Below, one piece after another: positions 1-9,497 of a stretch of 64,000 bases of DNA. This DNA is from Enterococcus faecalis_A. Lineage in GTDB: Bacteria; Bacillota; Bacilli; Lactobacillales; Enterococcaceae. The stretch spans positions 248,001 through 312,000 of the forward strand of contig JBPDWA010000003.1 of NCBI GenBank assembly GCA_051295955.1, in the 5' to 3' direction. Numbering within the stretch: the first letter of the stretch is position 1; the number at the start of each line of letters is the position of its first letter. The notes under the pieces were generated by a model that had not been told where the DNA came from, did no database searches, and worked only from the letters and a program-made list of their open reading frames with translations. Made by a program: the position numbers and the translations under genes.

Positions 1-1
1 T

Positions 2-877
2 TCTATTCCTTTAGCATTGCAAGCCCAAAATATGGACCAAATCGTCTGCGATCATTTGAAATTGGACGTGCCGACTGCTGATATGACACAATGGCGTGCT
101 TTGGAAGAAAAAGTATTAAACTTAAAGCAAAAAACGAGAATTGCTTTAGTCGGTAAATACGTTGAATTACCGGATGCATATATTTCTGTAGTGGAATCCT
201 TAAAACACGCCGGTTTTGCTTTTGATTCCGACATTGAAATTGATTGGGTAGATTCACAAGAAGTCACCAAAGATAATGTAGCGGAATTATTGGAAGCTGC
301 CGATGGTATCTTAGTGCCTGGCGGCTTTGGTGATCGTGGAATTGAAGGGAAAATTGAAGCGATTCGTTTTGCTCGAGAACATGATGTGCCTTTCTTAGGT
401 ATTTGTTTAGGCATGCAAATGGCCTGCGTTGAATTTGCCCGTAATGTGGTCGGCTTAGAAGATGCTGGCTCTGCTGAAAACAATCCTGAAATCACACACA
501 ATATTATTGATTTAATGGCTGATCAAGAAAACGTTGAAAATTTAGGTGGCACGTTACGACTTGGCTTGTATCCTTGCAAGTTGAAAAAAGGAACAGTTAC
601 AGCTGCGGCTTACGGTGATGAAGATGTTGTTCAAGAGCGTCATCGCCACCGTTATGAATTCAACAATAACTACCGTCAACTGTTTGAAGAAAACGGCTTG
701 GTTTTCTCTGGGGTTTCACCAGATAATCGCTTAGTGGAAATCGTCGAACTTCCTGAGAAAAAATTCTTTGTCGGTTGCCAATTCCATCCTGAGCTAATTT
801 CACGTCCTAATCGTCCGCAACGCTTAATTAAAGGGTTTGTAGAAGCAGCAGCTTTAACTAACCAAGTAAAAGCCTAA
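2..877 (+). CDS. pyrG: CTP synthase, C-terminal part (5' end outside window)
   Basis: Last step of de novo pyrimidine synthesis: UTP + ATP + glutamine to CTP. The window opens inside the gene; 291 codons are read through from base 2 with no start. The visible part holds the end of the synthase domain and the class I glutamine amidotransferase domain. The oxyanion strand (PGGFGDRG), the nucleophile Cys in FLGICLGMQMA and the catalytic His-Glu in CQFHPELISRP are all present. It ends in TAA at 875-877. The family is about 535 aa, so a little under half is missing at the left edge. Confidence 0.97.
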   Translation, partial: SIPLALQAQNMDQIVCDHLKLDVPTADMTQWRALEEKVLNLKQKTRIALVGKYVELPDAYISVVESLKHAGFAFDSDIEIDWVDSQEVTKDNVAELLEAADGILVPGGFGDRGIEGKIEAIRFAREHDVPFLGICLGMQMACVEFARNVVGLEDAGSAENNPEITHNIIDLMADQENVENLGGTLRLGLYPCKLKKGTVTAAAYGDEDVVQERHRHRYEFNNNYRQLFEENGLVFSGVSPDNRLVEIVELPEKKFFVGCQFHPELISRPNRPQRLIKGFVEAAALTNQVKA

Positions 878-1359
878 AATCAAGTAATAACAGGAACATG
901 CACTCAGAAGTAATCAGCAGCAAGCCACAAAAATTATATCTTCAATTTTTAAGCTTCAGTTGAGTATGTTAAAAAGTAAAATCTGATACGCTTTGTGCTT
1001 GTCTCATTGTTTTAGAGTAAGGATTCAAACTGAGAGTAGTGTTTATTTTTAGCTTGGATCCTTAATTTAATTATTGTACAAAATGTTGGGATAGAAGTAG
1101 TTAATAAAAAGGCTCCAGTTAGCTAATTTTGAAAATGGTATTCTCTATAAAGGAAACCTGAAAAGACTATTAATTTAATTGAAAGTAAATGGCGATAGGA
1201 AGTTGAAGTGGCCAGTTTTTACGAGGAATGATAAGCTAAAGTAAGCAGTGAATGAAGTGTCATAAGTCCATTGGTTATAAGACAAAAACGGAGTTTGATC
1301 TTTCATTCTTACAAAAAAAGACAGTAGCGCAGGAAACATTTGGTTTTCGTCAATCATTT
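878..1359. other. Intergenic region with no recognisable gene
   Basis: About 480 bases between pyrG and the terminator hairpin at 1361. Frequent stops in all frames; the only longer ORF (minus, 1175-1357) has no ribosome binding site and no familiar protein features. It could hold a decayed gene or a long pyrG 3' UTR; I see nothing that decides this. Confidence 0.5.
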
Positions 1360-1360
1360 A

Positions 1361-1400
1361 AGCCAGCACCTTAGTAAGTAAGAGTGCTGGCTTTTTTTTA
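1361..1400 (+). terminator. Rho-independent terminator
   Basis: AGCCAGCAC and GTGCTGGCT arms are separated by a short loop and followed on the plus strand by an eight-base T run. It ends plus-strand transcription coming from pyrG. The following gene is convergent. Confidence 0.85.
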
Positions 1401-1454
1401 ATATGAGTTAATTTTGCGAAACGGCTATTTGGAAAAAGGAAGCAAGGATCCCGT

Positions 1455-3764
1455 TTAATTTGGTTTACTATTTGTCGGCGTCGTGTCACTACTTGACGGC
1501 TGAGGCGGCTCTGATGAAGACGGCTCAACTGATTCAGAAGAAGTGGAGGATGGCGTCACCGAAGATTGCGTACTGCTAGGGAGTGCGGAACTGGACGATG
1601 TTGAATGATCGTTGCCGGCTGCCGGATCACTTGTTGACGAAGGCGCAACATTTGGTGTTTCTACAGTTGAGGAATAACTGTCAGTACTGTCAGTACTTGG
1701 TACGGTCGGAACATCATAGGCATCTTTGACGTATAATTCTTTGCCGACGCGCACGACGCTATCTGGCTGTTGCCAATCTTCGTTTGAGACGCTTTGCGCT
1801 AAGAATGTCATCATTTCCCGGTAAACATCTGAGGCAATACCGTATTGTTCTTCATGAACGGGTGTATTTCGATTTTTATAACCTGTCCAGACGGAAACGG
1901 CGTAATGAGGCGTGTAGCCAACAAAGGTGCTATCGGGAGCAATTCCTTTTTCTGTTGTTCCCATATTCGCTAAATCTTGGTCAGTGTAGTTGGATGTCCC
2001 GGTTTTAGCAGCTTGATATAAGCCAGGAATCGCTGCGTTAAAGGCAGTTCCGCCTTTAACTACATCTTTTAACATATCGGTAATCATATATGCGGTGGAA
2101 TCTTTCATCGCTCGTTTGCTATCTGGTTTAAATTCTACTTGCGAGCCATCATTGTAAACAATTTTATTTACGTAATAAGGTTTATTGTAAACGCCATTGT
2201 TAGCAAAAGCCGCATAGGCAGCAGCCAATTTTAATGAAGATACTCCGTATTTGGTGCCGTCAATGTCATTAGTATTACTTGAAATAGCGTTGGCAAATTC
2301 AAGATTTTTAAACTGAACGCCTAGTCCGTTGATAAAAGGCTCAATTTTTTCTTTGCCGACAGCTTCAAATGTTTGAACAGCCGTAGTATTTCTGGAATAC
2401 TTCAGAGCAGTACGCATAGTAATGTACCCCATATAATTTAAGTCCGCATTATACACTTGCGTATTGGTTCCCGGGAAGGTGACGGGGTGATCATACAGCA
2501 GTTTTCCAGTTGAATAATTTAAGTTTTCGATAGCCGGACCATAATCGATGATCGGTTTCATAGTTGAACCGACGTCTCGTCGCACATTTACTGCTAGGTT
2601 TTCGCCTCGTTGGACATTATCAGGAATATTTCGACCACCGATTTGGGCACGTACTTGCCCCGTGTTGACATCGATAACAGTTGAAGCAACTTGAAAATCG
2701 GCATCCGGATAAGTGACGTACTGATTACTGTTGACAATGTCGTATAAACGTTTTTGAGCGTTCATATCTAAATTCGTGTAAATATTCATGCCGTCTGTTT
2801 CAACATTTTTTCCGGTTTTTTCGGCAACTTCTTTGATAACTTCGGTAATGTAGTTATCGACGATTTTTCGATTGTCTGAGCTAGCTTTTAAAGGAACTAA
2901 TCCATCATTTACTGGTGTGGCTTTGGCTTGATCATATTGCTCTTTCGTAATTTTTTTATTATCCAACATCGTATATAAAACGACATCTCGCCGCTCTTTA
3001 GCGGTTTTTGGCTTGGTGTAAGGATCATAGTCATTAGGCGCTTGCGGCATTCCCGCTAAAAGAGCGGTTTGTGGTAAGTTGAGTTTGGACAAGGGCTTGC
3101 CGTAATAATTTTCTGCTGCAGTTTCCATCCCATATAAGCCGTTGGCCATGTATACTTTGTTAATATAGTAAGTAATAATCTCTTCTTTGGATTTTTTGCG
3201 CTCCAGCTGTAGCGCTAACCAAGCTTCTTGAGCTTTTCTTTTCAAGGTTTGATCGGATTCTTTTGTGGAGAAATAAGATAACTTAATCAATTGCTGAGTT
3301 AAGGTACTACCACCTTGTAATCCGCCGGTTTTGATATTAGAAAGAGCTGAACCGATAATTCGAATCGGGTCAACGCCGACATGCTTGTAAAATCGGCGAT
3401 CTTCTACAGAAACAATTGCGTCTTTGAGCAATTGCGGTACATTTTTAGGTTGAATTAAAACCCGTTTTTCGGCACCTAAATCTTCAATGACTTCATTGTT
3501 AATATCGTAAATTTTTGATGACACAGAAGCGTTGAGCTTACCATCTTCTAAGGCAGGTGCCTTACTTGCATAGGACCAGAAAAGGGCAACGCCTGCTAAA
3601 AAGCAGAGCATTCCAACTGCTACGATACTTAGAAAGATTTTTAGCAGTAGTCTTTTCTTCTTTTTGGGACCTGGCTTGCTTTTAACGGGCTTATTAGCTT
3701 CAGAATAGGCCTTGCCGTGAGCAGCATGCTTTGCAGAGCGAGAGCTTGTATGATCGGTTGGCAT
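1455..3764 (-). CDS. pbp1A: Class A penicillin-binding protein 1A (transglycosylase/transpeptidase)
   Basis: Bifunctional peptidoglycan synthase, 769 aa. Basic cytoplasmic N-terminus, one membrane anchor (about residues 40-63), GT51 glycosyltransferase domain with VEDRRFYKHVGVD (Glu121) and GGSTLTQQL, then a transpeptidase domain with Ser400-T-M-Lys, S457RN and KTGT (587-590). The last roughly 80 residues are a low-complexity Ser/Thr/Pro/Glu tail outside the membrane, as in other Gram-positive PBP1A proteins. The start follows AAGGAG. It lies 15 bases after recU in the same direction, the conserved recU-ponA pair of Firmicutes. The family call is certain; the paralogue name (ponA/pbp1A) rests on the recU linkage. 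Confidence 0.95.
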   Translation of the reverse strand: MPTDHTSSRSAKHAAHGKAYSEANKPVKSKPGPKKKKRLLLKIFLSIVAVGMLCFLAGVALFWSYASKAPALEDGKLNASVSSKIYDINNEVIEDLGAEKRVLIQPKNVPQLLKDAIVSVEDRRFYKHVGVDPIRIIGSALSNIKTGGLQGGSTLTQQLIKLSYFSTKESDQTLKRKAQEAWLALQLERKKSKEEIITYYINKVYMANGLYGMETAAENYYGKPLSKLNLPQTALLAGMPQAPNDYDPYTKPKTAKERRDVVLYTMLDNKKITKEQYDQAKATPVNDGLVPLKASSDNRKIVDNYITEVIKEVAEKTGKNVETDGMNIYTNLDMNAQKRLYDIVNSNQYVTYPDADFQVASTVIDVNTGQVRAQIGGRNIPDNVQRGENLAVNVRRDVGSTMKPIIDYGPAIENLNYSTGKLLYDHPVTFPGTNTQVYNADLNYMGYITMRTALKYSRNTTAVQTFEAVGKEKIEPFINGLGVQFKNLEFANAISSNTNDIDGTKYGVSSLKLAAAYAAFANNGVYNKPYYVNKIVYNDGSQVEFKPDSKRAMKDSTAYMITDMLKDVVKGGTAFNAAIPGLYQAAKTGTSNYTDQDLANMGTTEKGIAPDSTFVGYTPHYAVSVWTGYKNRNTPVHEEQYGIASDVYREMMTFLAQSVSNEDWQQPDSVVRVGKELYVKDAYDVPTVPSTDSTDSYSSTVETPNVAPSSTSDPAAGNDHSTSSSSALPSSTQSSVTPSSTSSESVEPSSSEPPQPSSSDTTPTNSKPN

Positions 3765-3779
3765 AAAGTAGCAACTCCT

Positions 3780-4421
3780 TTAGTATACTTTTTCTTGCTG
3801 ATGTAGCATGTTTTGCAGATGTTGATCAATAGCGTTAACATAAGGTATCCGTGGGGCAATTTCGAAAGGGAGTTCGATTCCTTCTTTTTCGATTAAAGTG
3901 AGCGGTAGTGATTTTTTGCCGTTTTTTTTCTGCTGATTCCACTGGGCAACTAATTTTTCACCGCTAAAAAAGAAACAGCGATTTAAAGAAGAGAACCATA
4001 ACAAGACAAAACAAATACCTCCTTGTTTTAGACAATGATGGATATGGTCAATTTGATGTTGATGAAAGTTTTTGAAGGGAAACGAGGTTTTATTTTTCGT
4101 TTCTTTGGCTTCAAAATCTATGTAATGACCTTGATAAACACCATTGTAATCGGTTGTTGAGGCTTGTCGGAAGTAAGCTTCTTTAATAACTGCTGCACTG
4201 CGTCTTGGATAATCAACTTTTACAATTTGAACGGGCGTAGGTTTTTTGTGAATGACGGCAATCTCGTGACTTAAGTAGTACAAGTTACTTTGATTGATGG
4301 CTTCTTCAAAATCCATACCGCGTTTGCCAAATTGAACGGGACGTTTCTTTTTCGCTTGTTTTTTTGTCGTTTCTCCTTCATGATAGGAATAAGGATTCCC
4401 GTTAGGATAATGAAACGTCAT
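3780..4421 (-). CDS. recU: Holliday junction resolvase RecU
   Basis: 213 aa, resolves Holliday junctions in recombination and chromosome segregation. The start at 4421 (MTFHYPNGNPYSYHE) was chosen over an upstream ATG at 4445 because AGGAG sits 11 bases before it and family members begin this way. RecU core elements are visible: GKRGMDFEEAINQSN, the acidic DYNGVYQGHYIDFEAKETKNK nuclease region (Asp/Glu-x-Lys), and HQHQIDH. First gene of an operon with pbp1A. Confidence 0.95.
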   Translation of the reverse strand: MTFHYPNGNPYSYHEGETTKKQAKKKRPVQFGKRGMDFEEAINQSNLYYLSHEIAVIHKKPTPVQIVKVDYPRRSAAVIKEAYFRQASTTDYNGVYQGHYIDFEAKETKNKTSFPFKNFHQHQIDHIHHCLKQGGICFVLLWFSSLNRCFFFSGEKLVAQWNQQKKNGKKSLPLTLIEKEGIELPFEIAPRIPYVNAIDQHLQNMLHQQEKVY

Positions 4422-4443
4422 GTTTATCACACTCCTGGCTAAC

Positions 4444-4449
4444 ATTATA
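4444..4449 (-). promoter_or_regulatory. Candidate -10 box for recU-pbp1A
   Basis: The minus strand reads TATAAT here, 22 bases before the recU start. The expected -35 position (TTTCCT) is poor, so this is a tentative promoter call. Confidence 0.35.
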
Positions 4450-4483
4450 CCAAAAAAAAGACATGAAGGAAAAGAGATGTTCT

Positions 4484-5023
4484 ATGGAATCGATAAAAAC
4501 GTTATATATCACTGGTTATCGTAGCTTTGAATTAGGCATTTTTCAAGCAAAAGACCCTAAAATTACAGTTATTAAAAAAGTGTTAAAAAGAGAACTTCAG
4601 CAATTTGTAGAAGCCGGCTTGGCCTGGGTGCTGATTGGTGGCAATCTGGGTGTGGAATTATGGGCTGCAGAAGTAGTAGCGGAATTAAAGCATGAGTATC
4701 CGGAACTGCAGTTAGGGATTTTGTATCCATACCAAGAATTTGGTAGTCAATGGAACGAACAAAACCGAGAGTTGTTAGCTAAAGCTGAAAGCTTAGCAGA
4801 CTATGTCAATGCCGTTAGTCATCAGTCTTATCAAGGGCCTGGTCAACTAAAAAGCCATACGGAGTTTTTGTTGGGCCATTCCGAAGGCTGTTTGTTAGTT
4901 TATGACCGTGAATATCCTGGTAAAACTCAGTATTTTTTGAAAGAAGCGGAACGTTTTTCGATTAGAGAACCTTATGATATTCACCAGATTTCAATGGATG
5001 AGTTGCAAAACTCTATTGAATGA
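4484..5023 (+). CDS. ypsA: YpsA/DUF1273 family SLOG-fold protein
   Basis: 179 aa. The N-terminus TLYITGYRSFELGIF and the GGNLGVELWAAEV strand-loop are typical of YpsA, a SLOG (nucleotide-binding Rossmann-like) family protein found beside gpsB in Firmicutes and linked in Bacillus and Staphylococcus to cell division. The biochemical activity is unknown. The start at 4484 follows AAGGAAAAGAG; an in-frame ATG at 4463 lacks a ribosome site. Divergent from recU and 94 bases upstream of gpsB. Confidence 0.9.
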   Translation: MESIKTLYITGYRSFELGIFQAKDPKITVIKKVLKRELQQFVEAGLAWVLIGGNLGVELWAAEVVAELKHEYPELQLGILYPYQEFGSQWNEQNRELLAKAESLADYVNAVSHQSYQGPGQLKSHTEFLLGHSEGCLLVYDREYPGKTQYFLKEAERFSIREPYDIHQISMDELQNSIE

Positions 5024-5034
5024 GAAAGAATCTG

Positions 5035-5062
5035 TTTGATTTTCTATCGATTTTTCGATACA
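5035..5062 (+). promoter_or_regulatory. Candidate gpsB promoter
   Basis: TTTGAT (5035-5040) and TACAAT (5057-5062) are 16 bases apart, about 55 bases upstream of gpsB. Plausible vegetative promoter. Confidence 0.45.
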
Positions 5063-5117
5063 ATAAAATCGTGGAACTATGATATTTTATATATGAATAA
5101 ATTAACGAGGTGTAAAT

Positions 5118-5525
5118 ATGGCGAACTTAGTATACAGTCCAAAAGATATTTTACAAAAAGAATTTAAAACAAAAATGATGAATGGCTACGATCCAGTTGA
5201 AGTTGATGAATTTTTAGACAATGTAATTAAAGACTACGAAACCTACAACAAAGAATTATTGGCATTGCAAGAAGAAAATAATCGTTTAATGGCAAAATTG
5301 GATCAAGTATCTAAAGTTCAACAGTCTGCATCTCGTTTAACGCAGGAAGTACCAAAAAGTGCAGCTGTAACGAATTTTGATATTTTAAAACGTCTTTCTA
5401 ACTTAGAAAGAGAAGTTTTTGGTAAAAAATTAGACGAAACACCTGCACCGTCAATGCGCTCTGCAATAACTCAAAAACCAAACTACGAAACCAATATTGA
5501 CAATGCCGAAACGCGGCAATTCTAA
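5118..5525 (+). CDS. gpsB: Cell division regulator GpsB
   Basis: 135 aa DivIVA-family cytosolic protein that links PBPs with the division machinery. The N-terminal lipid/PBP-binding domain has YSPKDILQKEF and the YDPVEVDEFLD motif, followed by a coiled coil (about residues 35-75), a variable linker and a short C-terminal helix (FDILKRLSNLEREVFGK). Ribosome site GAGGTG precedes ATG. The position between ypsA and rnpB matches other enterococci and streptococci. Confidence 0.96.
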   Translation: MANLVYSPKDILQKEFKTKMMNGYDPVEVDEFLDNVIKDYETYNKELLALQEENNRLMAKLDQVSKVQQSASRLTQEVPKSAAVTNFDILKRLSNLEREVFGKKLDETPAPSMRSAITQKPNYETNIDNAETRQF

Positions 5526-5567
5526 TTTTACAAGGGTATATATTCATGTAAATGAGTTCAAAATTAA

Positions 5568-5950
5568 TTTGTAATTTTCGGGTGATCGCGGTTTGTGCAA
5601 ACAAACTGAGGAAAGTCCATGCTCGCACAAGCTGAGATGCTTGTAGTGTTCGTGCTTAGCGAAACAATAAGCTAAGGTACTCTGACGAGTAACGGCAGGA
5701 AAAATGGCTACGGCTTTGCTACGCCAAAGTATCCTTGAAAGTGCCACAGTGACGAAGCAATTTGGGAAACCAATTGGTGGAACGCGGTAAACCCCTCGAG
5801 CGAGCAACCCAAACGATGGTAGGGGCGCTCTTCTAAAGGAAATGAACGAGTAGAAGAGGCAGAATTTTTATTCTGCAGATAGATGATGACCGTCTGTAAT
5901 CTTTTCCTGAAGGATTGCAGATACAGAACATGGCTTACAGAAAATTACAA
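5568..5950 (+). ncRNA. rnpB: RNase P RNA, Bacillus type (class B)
   Basis: Catalytic RNA that matures tRNA 5' ends. Conserved blocks in order: GAGGAAAGTCCATGCTCGCAC (5607-5627, CR I), the GTAGTGTTCGTGC region, GAGTAACGGCAGGAAAAATGG, GAAAGTGCCACAGTGACGAAG, GGTGGAACGCGGTAAACCCC and ACAGAACATGGCTTACAG near the 3' end. The terminal helix forms between GTAATTTT (5571-5578) and AAAATTAC (5941-5948), which sets the ends within a few bases. Length about 380 nt fits class B. Confidence 0.95.
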
Positions 5951-5957
5951 GTAATTC

Positions 5958-5996
5958 AGGAAGTCCTTCCAACGTTGTTGTGAAGGCTTTTTTACT
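5958..5996 (+). terminator. Terminator after rnpB
   Basis: GTCCTTC and GAAGGC arms (one G-U pair) around a roughly 14-base loop, followed by TTTTTT. It lies just past the rnpB terminal helix. Confidence 0.6.
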
Positions 5997-6045
5997 AAAA
6001 CTAAGTAGATACGTTAGACAATTGAAGCATAAAGAAGGAGTTTCT

Positions 6046-7209
6046 ATGATAAAAGAAAAAACATTTAAGCTTGTGGCCACAGCTGCCAGCGGCTTAGAAG
6101 CCTTAGTGGGCAAAGAGCTGCGAGTCCTAGATATTCCTTGCCAAGTGGAAAATGGAAAAGCCCTTTTTGAGGGAACCTTAAAAACAATTGCTACAGCCAA
6201 CTTATGGCTTAGAACAGCGGATCGTGTGAAAATTATCGTCGGTGAATTTGATGCGTATAGCTTCGATGAACTTTTTGAAAAAGTCAAAGCCCTTCCTTGG
6301 GAAGATTACTTGCCTTTGGATGCTGAATTTCCTGTCTCCGGCAAATCAATCAAATCCAAGCTCTACAGCGTTCCCGACTGTCAGGCCATCACGAAAAAAG
6401 CTATCGTGGACCGTCTAAGAGCGGTTTATCATCGTCCCGCTGGTGTGCCGTTAACTGAAAGTGGAGCTCTTTATAAACTAGAAGTTGCTTTGTTGAAAGA
6501 TCGTGTTACGATCACATTAGATACGACAGGTCCTAGTTTGTTTAAACGGGGTTACCGCTTGGAAAAAGGCGGTGCGCCGCTAAAGGAAAATATGGCGGCG
6601 GCATTAGTGATGCTGACTAACTGGCGGAAAGATCGGCCCTTTTATGATCCCGTTTGCGGTTCTGGTACCATTTGTATTGAAGCTGCTCTGATCGGCCATA
6701 ATATTGCACCGGGCTTTAACCGAAGCTTTGCTTGTGAAGCCTGGGAGTGGTTTGACCCAGCAGTGTTTGAAAATGTGCGAGCGCATGCCGATGCGCAAGC
6801 AGACTATGAGGTAGAACTAGACATCACCGGATCAGACATTGATGGACGTATGATTGAAATTGCCCGTGCCAATGCGCAAGAAATTGGCTTAGGTGATTCG
6901 ATTACCTTTAAACAATTAGCAGTGAAAGACTTTACTACTGAGAAAGAATACGGCGTGATGGTGGCCAATCCGCCTTACGGTGAACGTTTGGGTGAAGAAG
7001 CTTCAGTCCGTAACCTCTATCAAGAAATGGGCACAGTGTTTCGACCGTTGACCACTTGGAGTAAATATATTTTGACTAGTGACCTTGCTTTTGAGGAATT
7101 TTATGGAGCCAAAGCAACCAAAAAACGTAAGCTTTATAACGGCGCCTTGCGGACAGATCTTTTCCAATACTGGGGGACTCGACCGCCACGTAATCATCAG
7201 GAAATGTGA
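6046..7209 (+). CDS. rlmL: THUMP-domain class I RNA methyltransferase (RlmL/YpsC family)
   Basis: 387 aa. N-terminal ferredoxin-like/THUMP region (to about residue 160), then a UPF0020 SAM-dependent methyltransferase with DPVCGSGTICIEAALIG (SAM loop) and the catalytic VANPPYGERLG (NPPY, N2-guanine type). Its relatives modify 23S rRNA G2445; the exact target here is by homology. The start at 6046 follows AAGGAG; in-frame upstream codons have no ribosome site. Followed by the M32 peptidase gene in the same direction. Confidence 0.88.
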   Translation: MIKEKTFKLVATAASGLEALVGKELRVLDIPCQVENGKALFEGTLKTIATANLWLRTADRVKIIVGEFDAYSFDELFEKVKALPWEDYLPLDAEFPVSGKSIKSKLYSVPDCQAITKKAIVDRLRAVYHRPAGVPLTESGALYKLEVALLKDRVTITLDTTGPSLFKRGYRLEKGGAPLKENMAAALVMLTNWRKDRPFYDPVCGSGTICIEAALIGHNIAPGFNRSFACEAWEWFDPAVFENVRAHADAQADYEVELDITGSDIDGRMIEIARANAQEIGLGDSITFKQLAVKDFTTEKEYGVMVANPPYGERLGEEASVRNLYQEMGTVFRPLTTWSKYILTSDLAFEEFYGAKATKKRKLYNGALRTDLFQYWGTRPPRNHQEM

Positions 7210-7225
7210 GAAAGATGGTGAAAAA

Positions 7226-8725
7226 ATGAAGGAACAAGAATTTTTGCAAGAAGTGAAAGAGCTTCAATTGTTAAATGAAGCATTAGGTCTATTAGAATGG
7301 GATGCTCAAACAGGCATGCCAGAAAAAAGTAGTGCTTATCGCAGTGAAGTGGTCGGCTATCTTTCTGGAATGTCTTTTGAACGCAGCGTGGGACCAGAAA
7401 TTCAAGCAGCTTTAACCTACTTCAAAAATCATCAAAATGAGCTTTCTCAACTAGGAAAAATGATTTATGATAAAATAGAAGAAAATTATTTACTCAATCA
7501 GCAGATTCCGAAAGAACGCATGGAAGCATATATGAAAACCTTGAGCCAGGCACATTCAGATTGGTTAGCTGCTCGCAAGGTAAATGATTTCAACCGAATG
7601 AAACCAACATTTCAAAAAATTATCGGCTTTTTAAAAGAATTTATTCCTTATTGGCGCAAAGACGAAGCGACACCTTATGATGTATTACTCAACCAATATG
7701 AACCTGAGATGACAGTGGCGAAGTTGGATGAGTTATTTGCGGAATTAAAGGCCGGTATCTTGTCGATTCGCTCGGTGATTGAACGTCAAGGATCCAAACC
7801 AAGAACGGATTTCTTAAACAGAACGATGACGAAAGCACAGCAACGATGCTTTGTAGAGGGTGTAATTCAACAGCTAGGTTATGATTTAACGCGAGGGCGT
7901 TTAGATGATACGGTTCATCCCTTTATGCTGGACTTAAATCGCAACGATGCACGAATTACTACCCGTTGGGACGAAAACAACTTCTCAATGGCGGTCTTTG
8001 GAGTTATTCATGAAGCGGGACATGGTATGTACGAGCAAAATATTGATCCTAAATTTGACCATACACCTCTTGGTGGGGGGACTTCGATGGGGATTCATGA
8101 ATCACAATCTTTGTTTAATGAAATTATTATCGGCAGCAATCGAGCCTTTTGGAAAAAGCAATATCCATTCTTTAAAGAATGTGCCCAAGGAACCTTTGAC
8201 GATATTTCTTTTAATGAGTTTTATGCGTCATTAAAAGAAACAAAAGCGAGCTTAATTCGGATTGAAGCTGACAGTTTGACGTATCCACTGCATATCATCA
8301 TTCGCTACGAAATCGAAAAAATGATTTTTAATGATGAACTTGCACTTGACGATCTGCCGCAAGTTTGGAATGATAAATATGAAGAATATTTGGGGATTCA
8401 CCCTGACAAGGACATCGCAGGAATTTTGCAGGATGTTCATTGGTCTGGCGGCAGCTTTGGTTATTTTCCGTCTTACGCTTTAGGCTATATGTATGCTGCT
8501 CAATTAGCTCACGCCATGAATCAGGAATTTTCCATGGATGAGGTTCTGGCTTCTGACGATTATACCGCTATTAGAGCATGGTTAACCAAGCATATTCATC
8601 AATACGGCGCTTCAAGAAAGCCAAACCAGTTAATTATGGATGCAACTGGAGAAGCATTGAATCCACGCTATTTGATTGAGTATATGAAAGCTATTTATTT
8701 TGACGTGTATCAAATTCAAGCATAA
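7226..8725 (+). CDS. Metallocarboxypeptidase, M32 (Taq) family
   Basis: 499 aa zinc carboxypeptidase that removes C-terminal residues from peptides. The motif VIHEAGHGMYEQN gives HEXXH, with the downstream HESQSLFNEIIIG supplying the third zinc ligand, as in M32 enzymes. All-helical sequence of full family length (about 500 aa). The start at 7226 was chosen because family members begin around (M)KEQEFLQEV; the ribosome site is weak. No signal peptide, so cytoplasmic. Confidence 0.93.
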   Translation: MKEQEFLQEVKELQLLNEALGLLEWDAQTGMPEKSSAYRSEVVGYLSGMSFERSVGPEIQAALTYFKNHQNELSQLGKMIYDKIEENYLLNQQIPKERMEAYMKTLSQAHSDWLAARKVNDFNRMKPTFQKIIGFLKEFIPYWRKDEATPYDVLLNQYEPEMTVAKLDELFAELKAGILSIRSVIERQGSKPRTDFLNRTMTKAQQRCFVEGVIQQLGYDLTRGRLDDTVHPFMLDLNRNDARITTRWDENNFSMAVFGVIHEAGHGMYEQNIDPKFDHTPLGGGTSMGIHESQSLFNEIIIGSNRAFWKKQYPFFKECAQGTFDDISFNEFYASLKETKASLIRIEADSLTYPLHIIIRYEIEKMIFNDELALDDLPQVWNDKYEEYLGIHPDKDIAGILQDVHWSGGSFGYFPSYALGYMYAAQLAHAMNQEFSMDEVLASDDYTAIRAWLTKHIHQYGASRKPNQLIMDATGEALNPRYLIEYMKAIYFDVYQIQA

Positions 8726-8765
8726 CTTATGGAAGCAGCGACAAAGAAGGAAGAAGGGAACGAGC

Positions 8766-9479
8766 ATGTTATCCATTAAAGACTATCTACAAGCAGGAGA
8801 AACAACCGTTTCTAATTTATTAATGGAGAATTATCAAAAAATCGGGCTAAAAGACGATGAATTTCTTTTTTTGCTGCAACTTTTTCGTTCGCAAAGTGCT
8901 GGCGATCTTTTCCCAGATTTGCGATCGATCAGTGAAATTATGGGGAAACCGACGGACATGATTTACAAACTTTTAAATCAGCTAGTGTCACGAGGCTTTA
9001 TCGTTATTGAAACAAAGCGAAATGACCAAGGGCAAATGATTGATACGTATGATTTGTTGCCGGTGTTTCAAAAGATTGCCCTTTATTTACAAACAACTGA
9101 ACAAAAAGTGGCTCTAATGAGTACTGAACATGAAGTGAAGCAGTTATATCAAAATTTTGAAAAAGAGTTTGGGCGTCATTTATCACCCATTGAAATGGAA
9201 ATGATTGGGCAATGGTTGGACACAGATCACTACCATCCAGAAATCATCCAATTAGCCCTAAGAGAAGCCGTTTTAAATCAAGCATACAGCTTGAAATATA
9301 TTGATCGTATTTTGTTGGCGTGGGAACGAAAAAATATCACCACTAAAGAACAAGTTGCTCAAGATCAAAAGCGCAGAAAGCAATCACTCGTTCAAGCAGA
9401 ATTGGATCAGCAGTCAAAACCGGTGGAAGAACTACCGAAAGTTACACTCCACAATTGGTTAAACATAGAGGATCATTAA
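8766..9479 (+). CDS. dnaD: DNA replication initiation protein DnaD
   Basis: 237 aa. N-terminal winged helix (about 1-110) and C-terminal DnaD/DnaB2 domain (about 130-200) ending with the YxxxILxxW-like YIDRILLAWERKNI. Required for DnaA-dependent primosome assembly at oriC and PriA restart. The start at 8766 follows GAAGGAAGAAGGGAACG. Immediately upstream of nth, the usual Firmicute dnaD-nth pair. Confidence 0.94.
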   Translation: MLSIKDYLQAGETTVSNLLMENYQKIGLKDDEFLFLLQLFRSQSAGDLFPDLRSISEIMGKPTDMIYKLLNQLVSRGFIVIETKRNDQGQMIDTYDLLPVFQKIALYLQTTEQKVALMSTEHEVKQLYQNFEKEFGRHLSPIEMEMIGQWLDTDHYHPEIIQLALREAVLNQAYSLKYIDRILLAWERKNITTKEQVAQDQKRRKQSLVQAELDQQSKPVEELPKVTLHNWLNIEDH

Positions 9480-9497
9480 GTTCAAGGAGGCAAAGCT

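Noticed and set aside
1175..1357. Minus-strand 60-codon ORF in the pyrG-pbp1A gap
   Set aside because: No ribosome site, ends next to the terminator, no familiar features.
5544..5807. Minus-strand ORFs across 5398-5807
   Set aside because: They are antisense to gpsB and RNase P RNA; no ribosome site.
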